Shown: one piece after another, positions 9,001-20,900 of the stretch
Numbering within the stretch: position 1 is the first letter of the stretch
Layout: each line of letters opens with the position of its first letter
Notes under the pieces: generated by a model
What the model saw: the letters and a program-made list of their open reading frames with translations, nothing else
Told to the model about the DNA's origin: nothing
Databases searched by the model: none
Source of the DNA: Chitinophagaceae bacterium
GTDB lineage: Bacteria; Bacteroidota; Bacteroidia; Chitinophagales; Chitinophagaceae
Direction: 5' to 3'
Assembly: GCA_019455085.1 (NCBI GenBank)
Contig: JACFNA010000007.1
Location: 1-39,738, forward strand
Length of the DNA: 39,738 nt
Position numbers and translations under genes: made by a program

Positions 9001-11937
9001 GGTGCGATTGCCCAGCGCATCATAAGTATAGGTATCATTTACGGTAAATGGACCGCCATCTTTTCCTTTTTTATAATTGATAAGCCTGCTGTTATTGTCG
9101 TAGGTAAAGAATTCAGATTCGTTGGAAGTGCCGCGTATGATGGAGGTGATGTTTCCATTATCGTCATAGGTGAATGCCATATTCTGAATGCTTCCTGTAT
9201 GGATGGAGATGAGCCTGCCGGCAAAGTCGTATTGATAAGTAGAGGTCAGGCCATTGGCATGCGACTTTGATACCACCTGGTCAGCATTGTTGTATTGCCA
9301 GGTAACCAAAGAGTCGCCATTTTTACGCATGGAGGTGAGTCTATTGCGTGTATCGTAGGTGCTTAGCACAACTGTGCTGTCGGGGTAGATGGTGGTCTCT
9401 GTTCTGCCGGCAACACTGTAATTGTATTTCACTTCTCTTCCATTAAATGATTCTGAAGTTACCCGTCCTAAATTGTCGTAAGTGAATTCAACCGTTCCGG
9501 TGTTGTTGGTGGCAGAGATTATTTGTCCCAGCGCATCATAGCCGTAAGTAAATACCTGGCCGCCAGGAAGTGTCTTGGTGATCAACCGGTTGAGGGAGTC
9601 GTAGGTGTAATTAGCCACACTACCATCTTTTGCCCGGTAGGTAGTGATATTTCCTTTTACATCGTAAGAGTATTCAGTGAATTTTCCATCGGGAAAAGTT
9701 TCTTTGGTCACCCGGCTCAATGCGTCGTAGGTGTAAACAGTGACATTGCCATTGGCATCAGTAAGGGAGGTAATATTTCCTGTGGCATCATAGCCAACCT
9801 GAGTAACGGCGCCGATGTTGTCCGAGTAGCTCGTTATCCTTCCGAGGTTATCGAAATTATAGGTAGAGATTTTGCCCATTTTATCTTTGATCGTCTTTTC
9901 CGTTCCGTTGGTATTATAGGCTATTTCAATAGATTTGCCCAAGGCGTCGGTAATCTTTTTGAGTCGATCCAGTTTGTCGTATTCATAGGTCGTGGCAGCG
10001 CCATTGGCCTCGGTAAACTTTGAAATGTTGCCGTTCGCATCGTATTCTAATGAACCGATTGGGCCCGTCTCATCACTTGCGGAAACGAGCCTGTTCAAAG
10101 GATCATAAGTATAAGTAATCGTACTACCTGTGGGGAGATTAGCAGTAATGAGATTCCCGTTACGATCGTAACCGAATGATACCTCATTACCATCGGCATC
10201 CAGGGCAGATTTCAACAGATTTCTGCTGTCGTACTGATAGGAAGTTACTGACCCTTTAGCGTCGGTGATGCTTGTGATATTGTCCATCCCGTCATAACCG
10301 ATATTCAACCTGCTGCCATGAGGACTTTCAATAGCCTTTATTCTGTTGGAGGCATCGTATTTGAGTATGGATTGTTCATTATTCTGATTGCGAAAACTTA
10401 CAAGGTTGCCGATGGCGTCGTAGCTCAGATTTACTTTGTTACTGAGGGCATCAGTCAGTTGTGTCATTCTTCCTAAAATATCGTATTGCAAAGTGCCTGT
10501 ATGGCTGTTCGCATCGGTGATGCTCAATATATCCCCTCTCTGAGATACATTGAGTGTAACCTGAAATCCTTCAGGGCCGTTCACTCCGCTCAGATTGCCA
10601 TTCGCATCGTAAGTAAAGGTGAAGGTTTTACCATCCGGAGTAGAGCCGGAGGTCATTTTTCCATTCGCATCATATACTGCGGTAAATATCCTGTTATCAG
10701 GGTCGGTTACTTTGGTCAGGTTTCCCTTACTGTCGTACTCCAGGGAAGTAACAAAACCTTTCGAGTCGGTAATTTTGCTTACCCAGTCCGTACCTGGAAT
10801 GTAAGCAAGCGAAACCTTTTGTCCCAGTGCATTGGTGATCGTTAGCAGGTTGCCGATATCATCATAGCTGAATGAAGTCGTGTTGCCATTGGCATCTGTT
10901 TCTTTTATTTTATTACCATTAGCATCATAATCTATTTTTTTGTTCAGTCCACAACAGTTACTCGAGATAGCGGTTAGCCAAATCTGTTTTCCTATTTTGG
11001 AATAGTAAAACTTATTCACCTGATTTTCTCCTGACTCCATATACTCTGTAATTACGGTCATCAATTGTGCCGTGTCGTAACTATAGCTCAGCCTTCTGTT
11101 ACAGCCAACCATTTCCTTCACACCGTATCCCGGGAAATACACAATATCTACCACATTCAGGTTTTTATCTGACACTGTTTGCACAGGGCCGTTGAGCAGG
11201 TAGGTGTATTTTTCCTTTGCTCCCAGAGGGTCAGTAACGGATGTCAGGTTTCCCTGTGCATCGTAAGCATAGCTCCAGGAGCGGGAAGGCGAAATGATGG
11301 CGTCGGTAACGGTTGTCAATTGCCCTTTTCCATTATATGCAAGGCTTATGGTTTTGCCATGATTGTTCGTTATGGACGTGATGCGTGTGCCGGTTCTGCC
11401 CAAGCTGATAAAATTACCGTTGAGGTCTGTGATTTTCGTCAGTCCCTTGTGGGTATTGTCTTCAAACAAGTATTTAAGCCCGGTTTTTTCGGTGAGGGAA
11501 AACTTTCCGGTTTCATATTCTTTCAGCACGTAAAAGAAACCAACCGGCGACTGATAATTGCCACCGCCTGTCGGGGTATATTCGTCTTCACGGCCATTGC
11601 CCCATTCCACAATTACCCTGTTGACGGAGTCTATCCTGTAGTGCATATCATATTCAAAACCCCATCCATTTCCAAAACCGCGATTGATTCCCAGATTATA
11701 GGAATTGTAATAAAAGTTAATAGCGATATCAAGGCCTTCGTCTGGGATGGCAAAATCCAATCTTTCAAAAAACAAATTTCCGGTATAGCTGTTCACCTGT
11801 AATCCCATCGGCCCATCAGTGTTGGGAATATTGACATTTTGGGCTTCAATGGTCAACCCTGTAAAGAGTAACCCTCCCAGCAATAACATTTTGCATTGCT
11901 TCATGAATCGTGTTTTATTGAAAATTAAGTACTTCAT
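6079..11937 (-). CDS. Giant RHS/YD-repeat protein with T9SS type A sorting domain
   Basis: A 1,952-residue protein with a signal peptide. Either Met1 or Met12 (MKQCKMLLLGGLLFTGLTIEA) could be the start. An RHS N-terminal domain (about 45-130) is followed by dozens of YDxxGN repeats (150-1080) that should form a beta-cocoon. The RHS core (about 1090-1215) includes NRYGYTGQQYD, SYNPETGLFDQQDLIGYGDG and GVDILGLED. Residues 1217-1456 form an insert: a charged coiled-coil-like stretch, then a Gly/Ala-rich hydrophobic part, then another helical part. Next is a domain opening with SNDPNEIIGPEG (from 1485), an Ig/Fn3-like domain (1672-1760), the pre-sorting Ig segment (1775-1875) and a type A sorting domain (1880-1952; VYPNPTKG, ending VMKH). 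Unlike polymorphic toxins, it has no toxin tip at the C-terminus and no immunity gene. It starts in frame, six codons after the TAA of the upstream CARDB gene, so the pair is likely one operon. Confidence 0.88.
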   Translation of the reverse strand: MKYLIFNKTRFMKQCKMLLLGGLLFTGLTIEAQNVNIPNTDGPMGLQVNSYTGNLFFERLDFAIPDEGLDIAINFYYNSYNLGINRGFGNGWGFEYDMHYRIDSVNRVIVEWGNGREDEYTPTGGGNYQSPVGFFYVLKEYETGKFSLTEKTGLKYLFEDNTHKGLTKITDLNGNFISLGRTGTRITSITNNHGKTISLAYNGKGQLTTVTDAIISPSRSWSYAYDAQGNLTSVTDPLGAKEKYTYLLNGPVQTVSDKNLNVVDIVYFPGYGVKEMVGCNRRLSYSYDTAQLMTVITEYMESGENQVNKFYYSKIGKQIWLTAISSNCCGLNKKIDYDANGNKIKETDANGNTTSFSYDDIGNLLTITNALGQKVSLAYIPGTDWVSKITDSKGFVTSLEYDSKGNLTKVTDPDNRIFTAVYDANGKMTSGSTPDGKTFTFTYDANGNLSGVNGPEGFQVTLNVSQRGDILSITDANSHTGTLQYDILGRMTQLTDALSNKVNLSYDAIGNLVSFRNQNNEQSILKYDASNRIKAIESPHGSRLNIGYDGMDNITSITDAKGSVTSYQYDSRNLLKSALDADGNEVSFGYDRNGNLITANLPTGSTITYTYDPLNRLVSASDETGPIGSLEYDANGNISKFTEANGAATTYEYDKLDRLKKITDALGKSIEIAYNTNGTEKTIKDKMGKISTYNFDNLGRITSYSDNIGAVTQVGYDATGNITSLTDANGNVTVYTYDALSRVTKETFPDGKFTEYSYDVKGNITTYRAKDGSVANYTYDSLNRLITKTLPGGQVFTYGYDALGQIISATNNTGTVEFTYDNLGRVTSESFNGREVKYNYSVAGRTETTIYPDSTVVLSTYDTRNRLTSMRKNGDSLVTWQYNNADQVVSKSHANGLTSTYQYDFAGRLISIHTGSIQNMAFTYDDNGNITSIIRGTSNESEFFTYDNNSRLINYKKGKDGGPFTVNDTYTYDALGNRTAATIGGKSITYTKNNLNQTVSMNDGTKTTNFTYDNNGNLTFDGKYYKTYDQDKRLIRDSASVTEVIYYQYDALGRRAVKEVNGVASNFTHSGLNLIEERNAGDEIVNKTFFSGFLSPVMNEKDGIPFYYHQNHLLSVDALTDVGGDLVEKYQYDAYGKQTRYDANGNVLTGSITGNRYGYTGQQYDSATGHNQFYFRSYNPETGLFDQQDLIGYGDGMGMYQYVGNNPANGVDILGLEDCPPKVKTTTTTIVTKIGTANTYTGFVITVIETAKTREFRNTMEEITSRMEEFRKIEEELLKRNREIRQLFGKSSQQLSKGINAARNGRISTASKAPGAIAKNGKVMRATGMAGKASSALGVGVNAYNLGNAIAESDGSFNPEVGLATADLIGSGLAFVPGFGTVLGLGDLISVSLTGESINQHISNTSNTYFNTVINSTVEKEILKEELELIEYYKRIGKYDTYIKAKNKMRKKTRGTDCPQNNDPGGTQKRPPHSGGAGGTAETITSNDPNEIIGPEGQPDKRWVSVKDRLPYTVTFENDISASAPAKYVKVIVPAHEKMDVTTFQLTNLGFNNQDFALPSLANSTYQRLDARDSLGMFIDLVAGYDVTKNQFFWEFQSIDPVTMMAPEDPMKGFLLLQDTTEDKSRNGHGFVTFSVKPVADAQTLDSILAYADIVFDQNDTIPTNIEKNVIDAVAPTSHLNALNSSYEGSIPLSWSGVDDPNGCGVHYYSLYYSTDGTNFSLWKDRITRTDTTFTGPGDQRYYFFVIATDSVGNTEQMRVGDILNTYLSPIGVVPVSWLYFKGTNKGNDNLLEWATANERNTKEYVVERSFDAQDFKAIGSVRASGNTNSNASYHYTDYGIDKLGQPIMYYRLAQMDIDGRKEYSNVIRLNYDAITLVKTIVYPNPTKGLITVASTDKTLIGTIAQVYDEAGKLLQSVKITHASQQFDMSGYTNGIYFIRLANKEVLKVMKH

Positions 11938-11955
11938 AGCTTTTAGTTTACAGGG

Positions 11956-14900
11956 TTATTTCAGGTTAAAGTGAATGAATTCATGTGGCGGTGTGTTCGG
12001 CGGCGTGTTCGTATAAATGGTAATGCTGCCGCTGCTTCCTGCACGGAAAATCCCCGGAGGGCCGTCTTTGCCCGTGAGTTCAATGTACAGAGAGGAGGTA
12101 CCATCCTGAATACCTTCTCTTGTGAAAGACATCGGGATACCGAAATCGTTGTATAATACCATCGTCTGTACCGGGATATCCATATTGGTAGGGTTGCTGT
12201 AATTGATAATTATAGGGAATATTAACCCGACAAAAACCCTGTCTGGAACTACTAACTCTACCGACAATTGAGAGTTCATTCCTGCCAGCATTCCGGGATC
12301 ACAACCGGGGTCGGAACCCGATCCTGTCTGACCGGTATTTACCCCTCCGCCTGAGTACAGGCCGCCATTGTCAGGGGTTACCACAGAGAATCCCGATGCA
12401 AGCCCGGCTTCGGAGTTATCGGTCTTGATGAGTTTTACATCATACACCCCAATTGGTTTCCCTGTTAACGGGAAGGTGGCATATACCTGCGTACTATTGA
12501 TAAAATACACCCTTGAAGCTGGGATAGTAGTTGCCCCATTTGAAAGCCTTGCCGTCATACTGTCTGTAAAGAGTGAGCCTGTCAGTTTCACCGTTACATT
12601 ACCACCGTTGCCACCTCTGTCTGATTGTACGTTGAGGATAGCAAATGGTAATACGGCAGCACTGAGCGTGATATCCTGCTGTACCCGTGGAATGGAGACA
12701 GAGCGCACAGCGATATAGTAAACAGAATCTGTCACATCTGTTAACAGCACTTCCTGGTTGCCATAATTAGGTGTATTGAATTTGTAATCTGATTTCAGTA
12801 CAGATGGTACATATCCACCGCCCACATATACTTCATTTTGTTGCGTCAGCGAATCTTTGGATTTGAGTGTTATCAAAATGGTGGAACCTTTGAGCGAATC
12901 GGGCACCAGCAATTTATAAAATCTGGAATTGGTCATGGTATCCACGAGTGGCACATCCATTTGTAACTGTTTAACAGACACGTAAACCGGTTTGGCCTTT
13001 ACGTTTTCATTGTTATCCTTATCGCTTTCATAGATGTTATTTTTGATATCCGAACGAACGATGATGTTGTAGTATCCTTCGGGTACATTGTCAATGACCG
13101 GAGTCATTGAGAACTCTTTCTGTGCTGCAGGATCCAGGTTTAACCACCTTTGTAATGAGCCTATCAGTAAGGCCGTTGAGTCATAAGTGCTGTTTTGCGA
13201 CAGGTACACTCCATCGGTAGAGATGCCTAATGCGGAAGCAGCAGATTGATTTTTTATGGTCCATTGGATGGTATCCAACGGGTATCCTAAATAAGCGGTA
13301 TCGGGGGCGGTTATGTTTTGCACGGTAAGGTCAGCCGGCTCAGGCAGATAGGCCTCAATGGAAATACCGCTGATATTGTTGTTCTCATCTGATTCAGTAA
13401 CTACGGTATTATGGTCAGGAGAAGCTAACAGGAGATAGTTACCCGGTTGGAAATACAAGGGGAGTGTTACGGTGACTGAGTCTGTGTAATTTTCACCAAC
13501 ATTCAAAACTCCGGTGTGATATACCGGCCAACTGGACACAGTACCCGATGACCCGGTGTTGACAGAGACGAGTACCCTATCCCACCATTTTTCAGGATAG
13601 GTGGAACCCACACCCACATTCGTTACTTTATATTTTACAGTAAAGGGCTGACCAATCGCAACTCTTTGCGGAGCGCTGATAATTTCCCCTGTAAGGTCGG
13701 GAAGCATCGTGCTCTCTACATGAATCAACTTTGCTTTGCCGGTGGCATCTCTGACGAAGTTGAAATTATTGCTGCGGTCTATTTCGTTCAGGTAAACACT
13801 GTATTGATCAGTAAATACATACACATAATAATCGCCTTCCTCTATATCGGGCATATTCACTGTTAGTGATTTAGACAGAGTAGCACCTGATAATACATCC
13901 TCGCGATAAGTTATTTCCTTCAAAAGGATTGCTTCCTCATTCACCACCGAATCTTTAGAGAAATAAACAGCGTCTGTTCTGGATACGTACCACCCCGCTC
14001 TGAGCGTGGCGCCACTTCCGTTGTTAATAACATCCCATTGCAGGTTAAAGATTCTGCCCACCTTGGCACTTTCATCGCCGGTAACCTTTGCTATAGCGAT
14101 GTTCGCATTCCGGTTTTCTACGGATTTTGCTCCTGTTCCGGCAATGTTGTTAGCCATATTACCAGGCTCGTATATTGATTCGGTAGCGTTTATCCTTACA
14201 AAGAAATATGCATTGTTAACATCTGCCTTAGGAAAACAGCCATCGAGCAGATATAGATATTGAGAAATGGAAACATTTACCGTAACATTGACTTCACTAC
14301 CCACAGTAATCGATCTGTAACCGCTCCAACTTCCGATCTCTATTGCGGTCGATTCACTAAATACCGGATTACAACTGATATAGATTTTATCCACCATCGT
14401 GTCGCTCAAATTGTTCCCTCCGACATTGCGGACAGTGTATTGCAGAGTAATGGGGCCCGGTACTTTTGCACTTCCATCTATGGACAAGCCATCAGCCATA
14501 AGATCCATCGGCAAGGCTGTGGATACTGTAGTTGCCATACCGGCACTGGTATTATTGCCTGTGTTGGATTCAGGGAAGGGGTTATCGGAGTTTGTTTTTA
14601 CAAAGATATACTTGGTGCCTGCAGTACTGTTGGGGAGTGTGACGGAAACAGTATGTGATGCGGACTCACCTGCGGGAATACTCTCTTTAAAGGAGGATGA
14701 TTTAACCTCCGTGGCCGTACCGTCAAATACCGGATTGTCACCGATATAAATCTTGTCGGTTCGTGCCAAATCATTTACGTCGACACTGCTGGTGTTGGTG
14801 ATGGTATAATCAATATTAAATGGCGTACCCCCTCTTACCGATGCAGGTACTGATACCGTTGGTACCGTGAGGTCAGGGTAGCTAACCGTAATCATGCCGC

Positions 14901-17900
14901 TACGGCGCACCACCGGCGTATCTATGTAGGTAAATACGTGTTTATCGGCATTTGATACTATGTAGATATAATAATTACCTTGTGGCAAGCTGGAGGAAAC
15001 GGTCCAGTTAAAGTTTGCAGGATGAACAGAACCCGGATTCAACACATATTGACTGTACGGGTAGCTATAGGTGTAAGGCGTGCAAAACGTGGTATCGTGG
15101 AGTAATTTTGGAGGATCATTTTCCGACAACAATCCAACCCCCTCTATTCCATGCCTGGCCATGCCCAGATAGATGGCACTGCCGATGTTGAGTCCCGACG
15201 GATCGGTGCTCAGGTAAACCTTATCCACCCAATAACTGGCGCCGTAAGAAGTAGTGTGTTTCATATTAAAGTACGGTTCTACAGAGCCATAGGAACCGCC
15301 TCCGGAGCCACCGACTACCACTCCACCACAAATTCCCAGATTCTGCCGGTAAACGGCTTTATTCTTTTCCCAATTGTCATAGAAACCCACATTGGTTACC
15401 GCCCAGTTGACGGTAACTTGTTGGGATGGGGTAACCTGTGTGGCCGAGGTATTGATGGTGCCCAATGAAAACTGTGGCGTGGGTGTCAGCATAATCTGGA
15501 TAGGCCTGTTGTTCTCATTGTTTCCGGCAAGGGCGCCTTCATACAGTATCTTGTCTTCGTTGGCAACTACATGTACAAACCAGGTTCCCGATATAAAGTT
15601 GGGTATTATCACCTCCACATTTCGGGTGTAGAAATCATCTGTTTCAATGTTTTCGTTGATTTTGACGAAAGCGTTTCCATTATTTGGCAAATTTGTGTGA
15701 GGGTAATAAGAGCCATTGGCTTTTGGAAACTTCAATAGTATGGCACTGTTCTTGTCAAACAACGGACTTTTAGACACATAGATTTTATCATTCCAGGTAC
15801 CGGAAGCCAGTGCTCCATAGTTGGTTACCTTGTAAGAAACATTTACAGTACTTCCTGAGAAAACGGTAGCCGGCGCCTGTACGGTGTCCACTCTTAAGTC
15901 GGGGGTAGGACTCATTGTTATGTGTATTGGATTAGCTGCCCTGGCTGTATCATTTGAGTGATCGGCATCCGGTGGTGCACTAGCCAGGCCCTTGTAATTG
16001 GTAATGACATACACGTACAAGGAATCAGAATAATCGAGCGGAAGGGTAAAGTCAATTGAATTCTGATATTCCTGCCCGACATTGAGGGCGGAAACATTGG
16101 GTTTTGTACCAATCAGGAGGGGTCTTATGGGAAATGCCAATGCATTAAATGCCGCAGTGGTGGCCGTCGCAATTTGGAATAGTGGTATCGTATCAAACGA
16201 TAGGAAAACCGCATCATTCCATTTCTCTTCCGTGATTGTATTGCCTGTGCCTTCATTTTTTACAGTCCAGTTGATGGTAATGGTTTGTCCGGAGTTGGCA
16301 GAAGCAGGTATGTTTACCTGTGTAACCACCAAATCCGGGGCTTTTCTCAATCTGAATGTTTGTATGGAGCCTGGGGTTTGGAGGCATCCGTTTTTAGAAA
16401 CCAACTGCCAGTTGTAGTCCACATCATATTCTAATCCCGACTGCGTGGTTAAGGTATAATTGATGAGTGTCCGGTTAGCTGCAATAGGATTGGCAGGGCG
16501 CGAGGTGCCGGTTTTCCACACGTACAGGTCGTAGGCCATGGTGTTGTTGCCTGGTACCCACGACAGGAACAAAGGCAGCTTCTGGTCGGTTATACCACTT
16601 GCCGGTAGCATATTCTGTACGGCATCAGGCGCCGTAACGCCATCCAATACGGTTATGGTGAGAGAGTCTATTGTTGTCTCCGGCCCACATGGACCTACTG
16701 CAGAAACGTAGAGTTTGTAGGTACCCTGAACAGGCCAGTTGATGGCCACTGTATCTTTGTCTGAAGCGAATGTGGTGCCATCACTCAAGCGCCAGCTATA
16801 TGTGAGCCCGTTTAGCTTCTTCGTCTTATACACCATTTCGATTCCCGGGCAGATGCTTGTAGCGCCGGTGATGGGCCCCAGTTTATCAGCTCTCACACAG
16901 AAAGTCTGTTCTACGGATGCAGCTGCATTGTAATTGGCATTGCCAGCCTGTGATGCTGTAATCTTAACTGTACCTACACCGGTTATAGTTATGTATTTTC
17001 CGCTAATCGTAGCATTGGCAGCGTCTATGGAATAGGTTACAGGCAAGCCTGATGAAGCATTGCCGGCAAGGGTTATATAATTGGAGGATCCGGTAAATAT
17101 CACATCCTCCATCGGCTCAAACGTGATGGTTTGGTTTCCTTTGGTGATGGTGAAGGTTTGTGTTACGTAAGCAGCGGTATCGTAGTCATTATCTCCCGGT
17201 TGCCATGCCCTGATGGTTACGGTACCGATCTGGGTAATGGTAAATACCCCGGCGGTGATATTGCCATGGCCGCTGACGATCTGGTATTGAACAGGCAGGC
17301 CGGAGCTGGCCACCGCACCTAATTCAAAGGGAGCATCTCCAAATGATTTGTCAACCAGGTTATTGAATGTGATAGTCTGTGGAATAGACGCATTCTCAAA
17401 AACTATGGAATTGGAAACAGGGCCGCTGCCGCAGTCGTTGATATACTCAACTGTAAATGTTCCCGCTTCTGAAGCATAATAAGACAGACCGGTTTCGCCT
17501 GCAATCAGCGATCCGTCCTTATACCAGTTGATAGCTGTCACCTGGTCGGCGGGAGGTGGCGCAGAGGCGTAAATCCAGCGGCCGGTATTGGTCAGTACCG
17601 GGGCGGTCGCTGATGCGCCGGGTTTTACCAAAACGGTTTTGGATGCTACCGTTCCGTTGCCGCAATTGTTTACGGGTGTTACCTGGACTGTTCTGTTGCC
17701 GGAAGCCGTGAATGTCACATACGCCGTATCGTTGTCTGTGGTAAATGTGCCGCCGGTAACACTCCAGTTGTATGTAACGCCCTCTTCTTTTTCGGAAGGG
17801 TAATATTTGATGGCGCCGGTATTCAGACACACTTCGGCATCGCCAATAACAGAAACGGTTACCTGTGGCTTATCGGCCACGGTAAAACCAATAGTATTCT

Positions 17901-20900
17901 GGCTCATAATTGCCTGGCGGTCGCCTGTCATCCGTAGCAGGTGGTGGTTTCCGGCAGTAAGCCATGCCGATGGAATACTCACTACTATACTGTCAGACAC
18001 AAAAGTTGTTTTACTGGCTACAATCAATGGTGAGCTGAAATCACCATTTTCGTCAGACATTTCTACTTTGAAAATAGTACCCTCTAAGGCCGCTGTATCT
18101 AAACTGAAATGTACTTTGAAGGAGCTGCCTTTACAGATTACTGTATCTGCAAGCGGCTGGATGGTAAGTATAGGTGTGCGGATATCCTGTGCATAGAAAG
18201 CAAGTGGACCGTATGTCGTAATTGCTGATGCGGTTGAAACGGTTCCGCGATCATTATCTCCGGTCGTTCCACCTTTTGGATGGCTAATCCATTTACTGCC
18301 ATCCCATCCTGTGATGTTCAGCGATGTGTGATCAAACACAGTTTCATAATGATTACGGTCGTATGTCAACGACACCTGCACGTCAGATGATGCTCCATTG
18401 GTACGCGTTAAATTCCAATAGGCATCCGGAAGAATACCATCTAAGCCGGCTTCTTTTTGTGAAAGATCGTAACCATCATTGGTAGGATTTCCCCTCTTAT
18501 ATTCTGCCACAAATTCTGCTGTGGCTTCAGCCGGAGCAGAAATACTGAGCGGCGCTTTAAAATCGCCATACAATTCACGTTGGGCAAATGAATTGCTTTG
18601 ATTTGGTTGCTTTCCGTTAAAACCCATCATGCCCACGGTCTTACCAAGTGGGAAGGTAAAAGCAGTGTTCCCAATTTTTTTCATGGGGCCTTCCACAAAT
18701 GTACCACTGACCGGGTCTTCATCCACAACAGAAGCGCCATTCCCAATCACGAGCATCGCGGTTTGCTGGCTTCCGAATATCCCATTTCCGTCTCCCATCA
18801 CCAGTTGTTCGGTCACCATTATATCCTGTTGAAGTGCCAGGTATCCACCGTCCTTTCTGAAAAAGATGTTCTTGATTTGGTATGGGCCTATTTCTATAGG
18901 GCCTCTTTGAAGACCACCGCCAGCCGGAGGAACAGTTAGTTGCTGAAAATTACTTCCCGTAAAAGTGATTTTATCTAAATAAACATTGCCTGGATAGGCC
19001 TGGTTGATGGTGACATGCCCATCTACTACCAGTGGTTCGCCATCTCCAATTCCAATAGCGATAGTTCCGGTAGCGGTATTAATGATGGTGAGGTCGCCGT
19101 TAATATAATCCTCGGCTGCTGCCCCATTAGCAAGATAATTTGACCCATAGGGACTATTGTTCGTAAACGTTAAATTACCATAGAAACTATTTCCAATCGT
19201 GTAGGCGTCTGCTGCCCTGCTGATATGGTCGCTTATATAGGTAGTGCCAGAAAAAGTATTAGTTATAATTTGCGCCTGTCCTGTGAAGTTGGATATTCTT
19301 ATTTCGCCATAAGAGTCAATACTGGAATAGAAGATTCTTGGACTGATAGGATTTAATACATGTAATTGGTCCAATCCCTCAATGTATGAATCGTACAAAT
19401 TGAATGTATCTGAAACCGTGAGGTTATATCCATTCATATACAAGGAAGCGCTACTCATTCTTAAGCCACCGATAGTGATATTATCATTTACATTGGGTTC
19501 ATAGTCATTGGGGGTATCGATGATTACCATAGAACATTCATCAGGTACCTGATTGGGTGTCCAATTTTGTGGATCGCTCCATTCGTCGCTCACACTTCCA
19601 TTCCAGACAATAATAGTTTTAACAGTACAATCAGATGAGGTGCCACAACTGTTGCTCAAAGAAATAAAATCATAACAATCTCCCGCATTCCCATCTACCT
19701 GTGGGTTTACGGCATTCCCACTGTTCAGATAATTACAAATAGCAGGAACATTACAAACAGACAATTGTGAATTATATAAAATTTGTAAATCATCCCCATT
19801 CACATTATTGATTTGTAAACTGCTGTTCAGCATGGTTAGCGATGTCAGTGCAGCGTTGTCTGTAATCCAGAGGGCATCGGTTTCCAGGATATTTTGCAGC
19901 CCATTCAGCGATGTCAGATTATCGTTGGAAGAAATCTCGATTTTATCATACGCCACAGTAGTGATCTGGCTAAGCCCCGAAATGCTTTGCAATGCATCAT
20001 TACTATATACAAGAATGCCATAGGGAGCACTGGTAATATTTTGAAAGGCATCCATATTCGTAAGCGCATCGCAATTCATAAATATAATATTGGCGACAGA
20101 AGTGAATTGTTCTACATAAGTGATGTCTGTCAATTGCGGCATACCCGCCAGCCACAGGGTGGCGATGTTGCCATTTGAAAGTCCGGAAGTGCTGGATCCA
20201 AGTGAGGTTATTTGGGGAAGATTATTTAAGAGCAGTCCGACCATATTTGTGAGGGGAGCCAGGCCAAGGTCGGTCATCTGGCTATTATTGTCATACCATA
20301 CATATCCGCCGACAGAAGTAAGGCTTGTAAGCCCCGGTGTAATCACACTACTGTTCAAAACCTTAAGGTCGCCTCCTATATTTTCAACTGTAGATAACCC
20401 GGCAAGCGATGTTACTGCCGAGTTGGATACGAGTACATCATTGGCAATATCAGTAAGCGAACTACTGAAGGCGTCAAGCGTAGTCAGTAACGGCAGGTCG
20501 CGCAATGTTAGGCCGCCCAATGTAGCTACATTTGAGAGCCCGACGCTGGTGAGTAAACTATTGTTATCAATTACCAGCGAATCGGTAATGGAGGTAAGGC
20601 TTGTGAGTGAGGCCAGGCTTGTAAGGGATGTGTTTTTCACAATGATGGTGCCGGCCGATTCTAATGCAGAGAGTGTACTCAGGTTGTTGATAACACTTCC
20701 GTCTATAGTCAGCAATCCTACTGAAGTACATCCCGGATAGAGGGTGCTGAAGTTATCTATATCTCCCTGGTTGGTCAGGGTAATAGTTTCATAATCCCAT
20801 GCGCGTTTCATTTGTTGCGAGATGCCTGATTCACTCTTAGGATAGTAAACCGGCAATTCTCTTGTCAGTTTTGTGCCCCGCAGATTGGTGCCTGAAGTTG

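Noticed and set aside
8428-10845. Several open frames on the plus strand opposite the RHS repeats
   Set aside because: They mirror the periodic YD codons of the real gene and show no family features.
6079-11937. Polymorphic toxin with immunity gene
   Set aside because: The C-terminus is a T9SS sorting domain, not a toxin domain, and the next gene downstream is convergent and unrelated.
12368-20740. Many plus-strand open frames opposite the CARDB gene
   Set aside because: Antisense shadows of a long repetitive gene, with no recognisable domains or start context.
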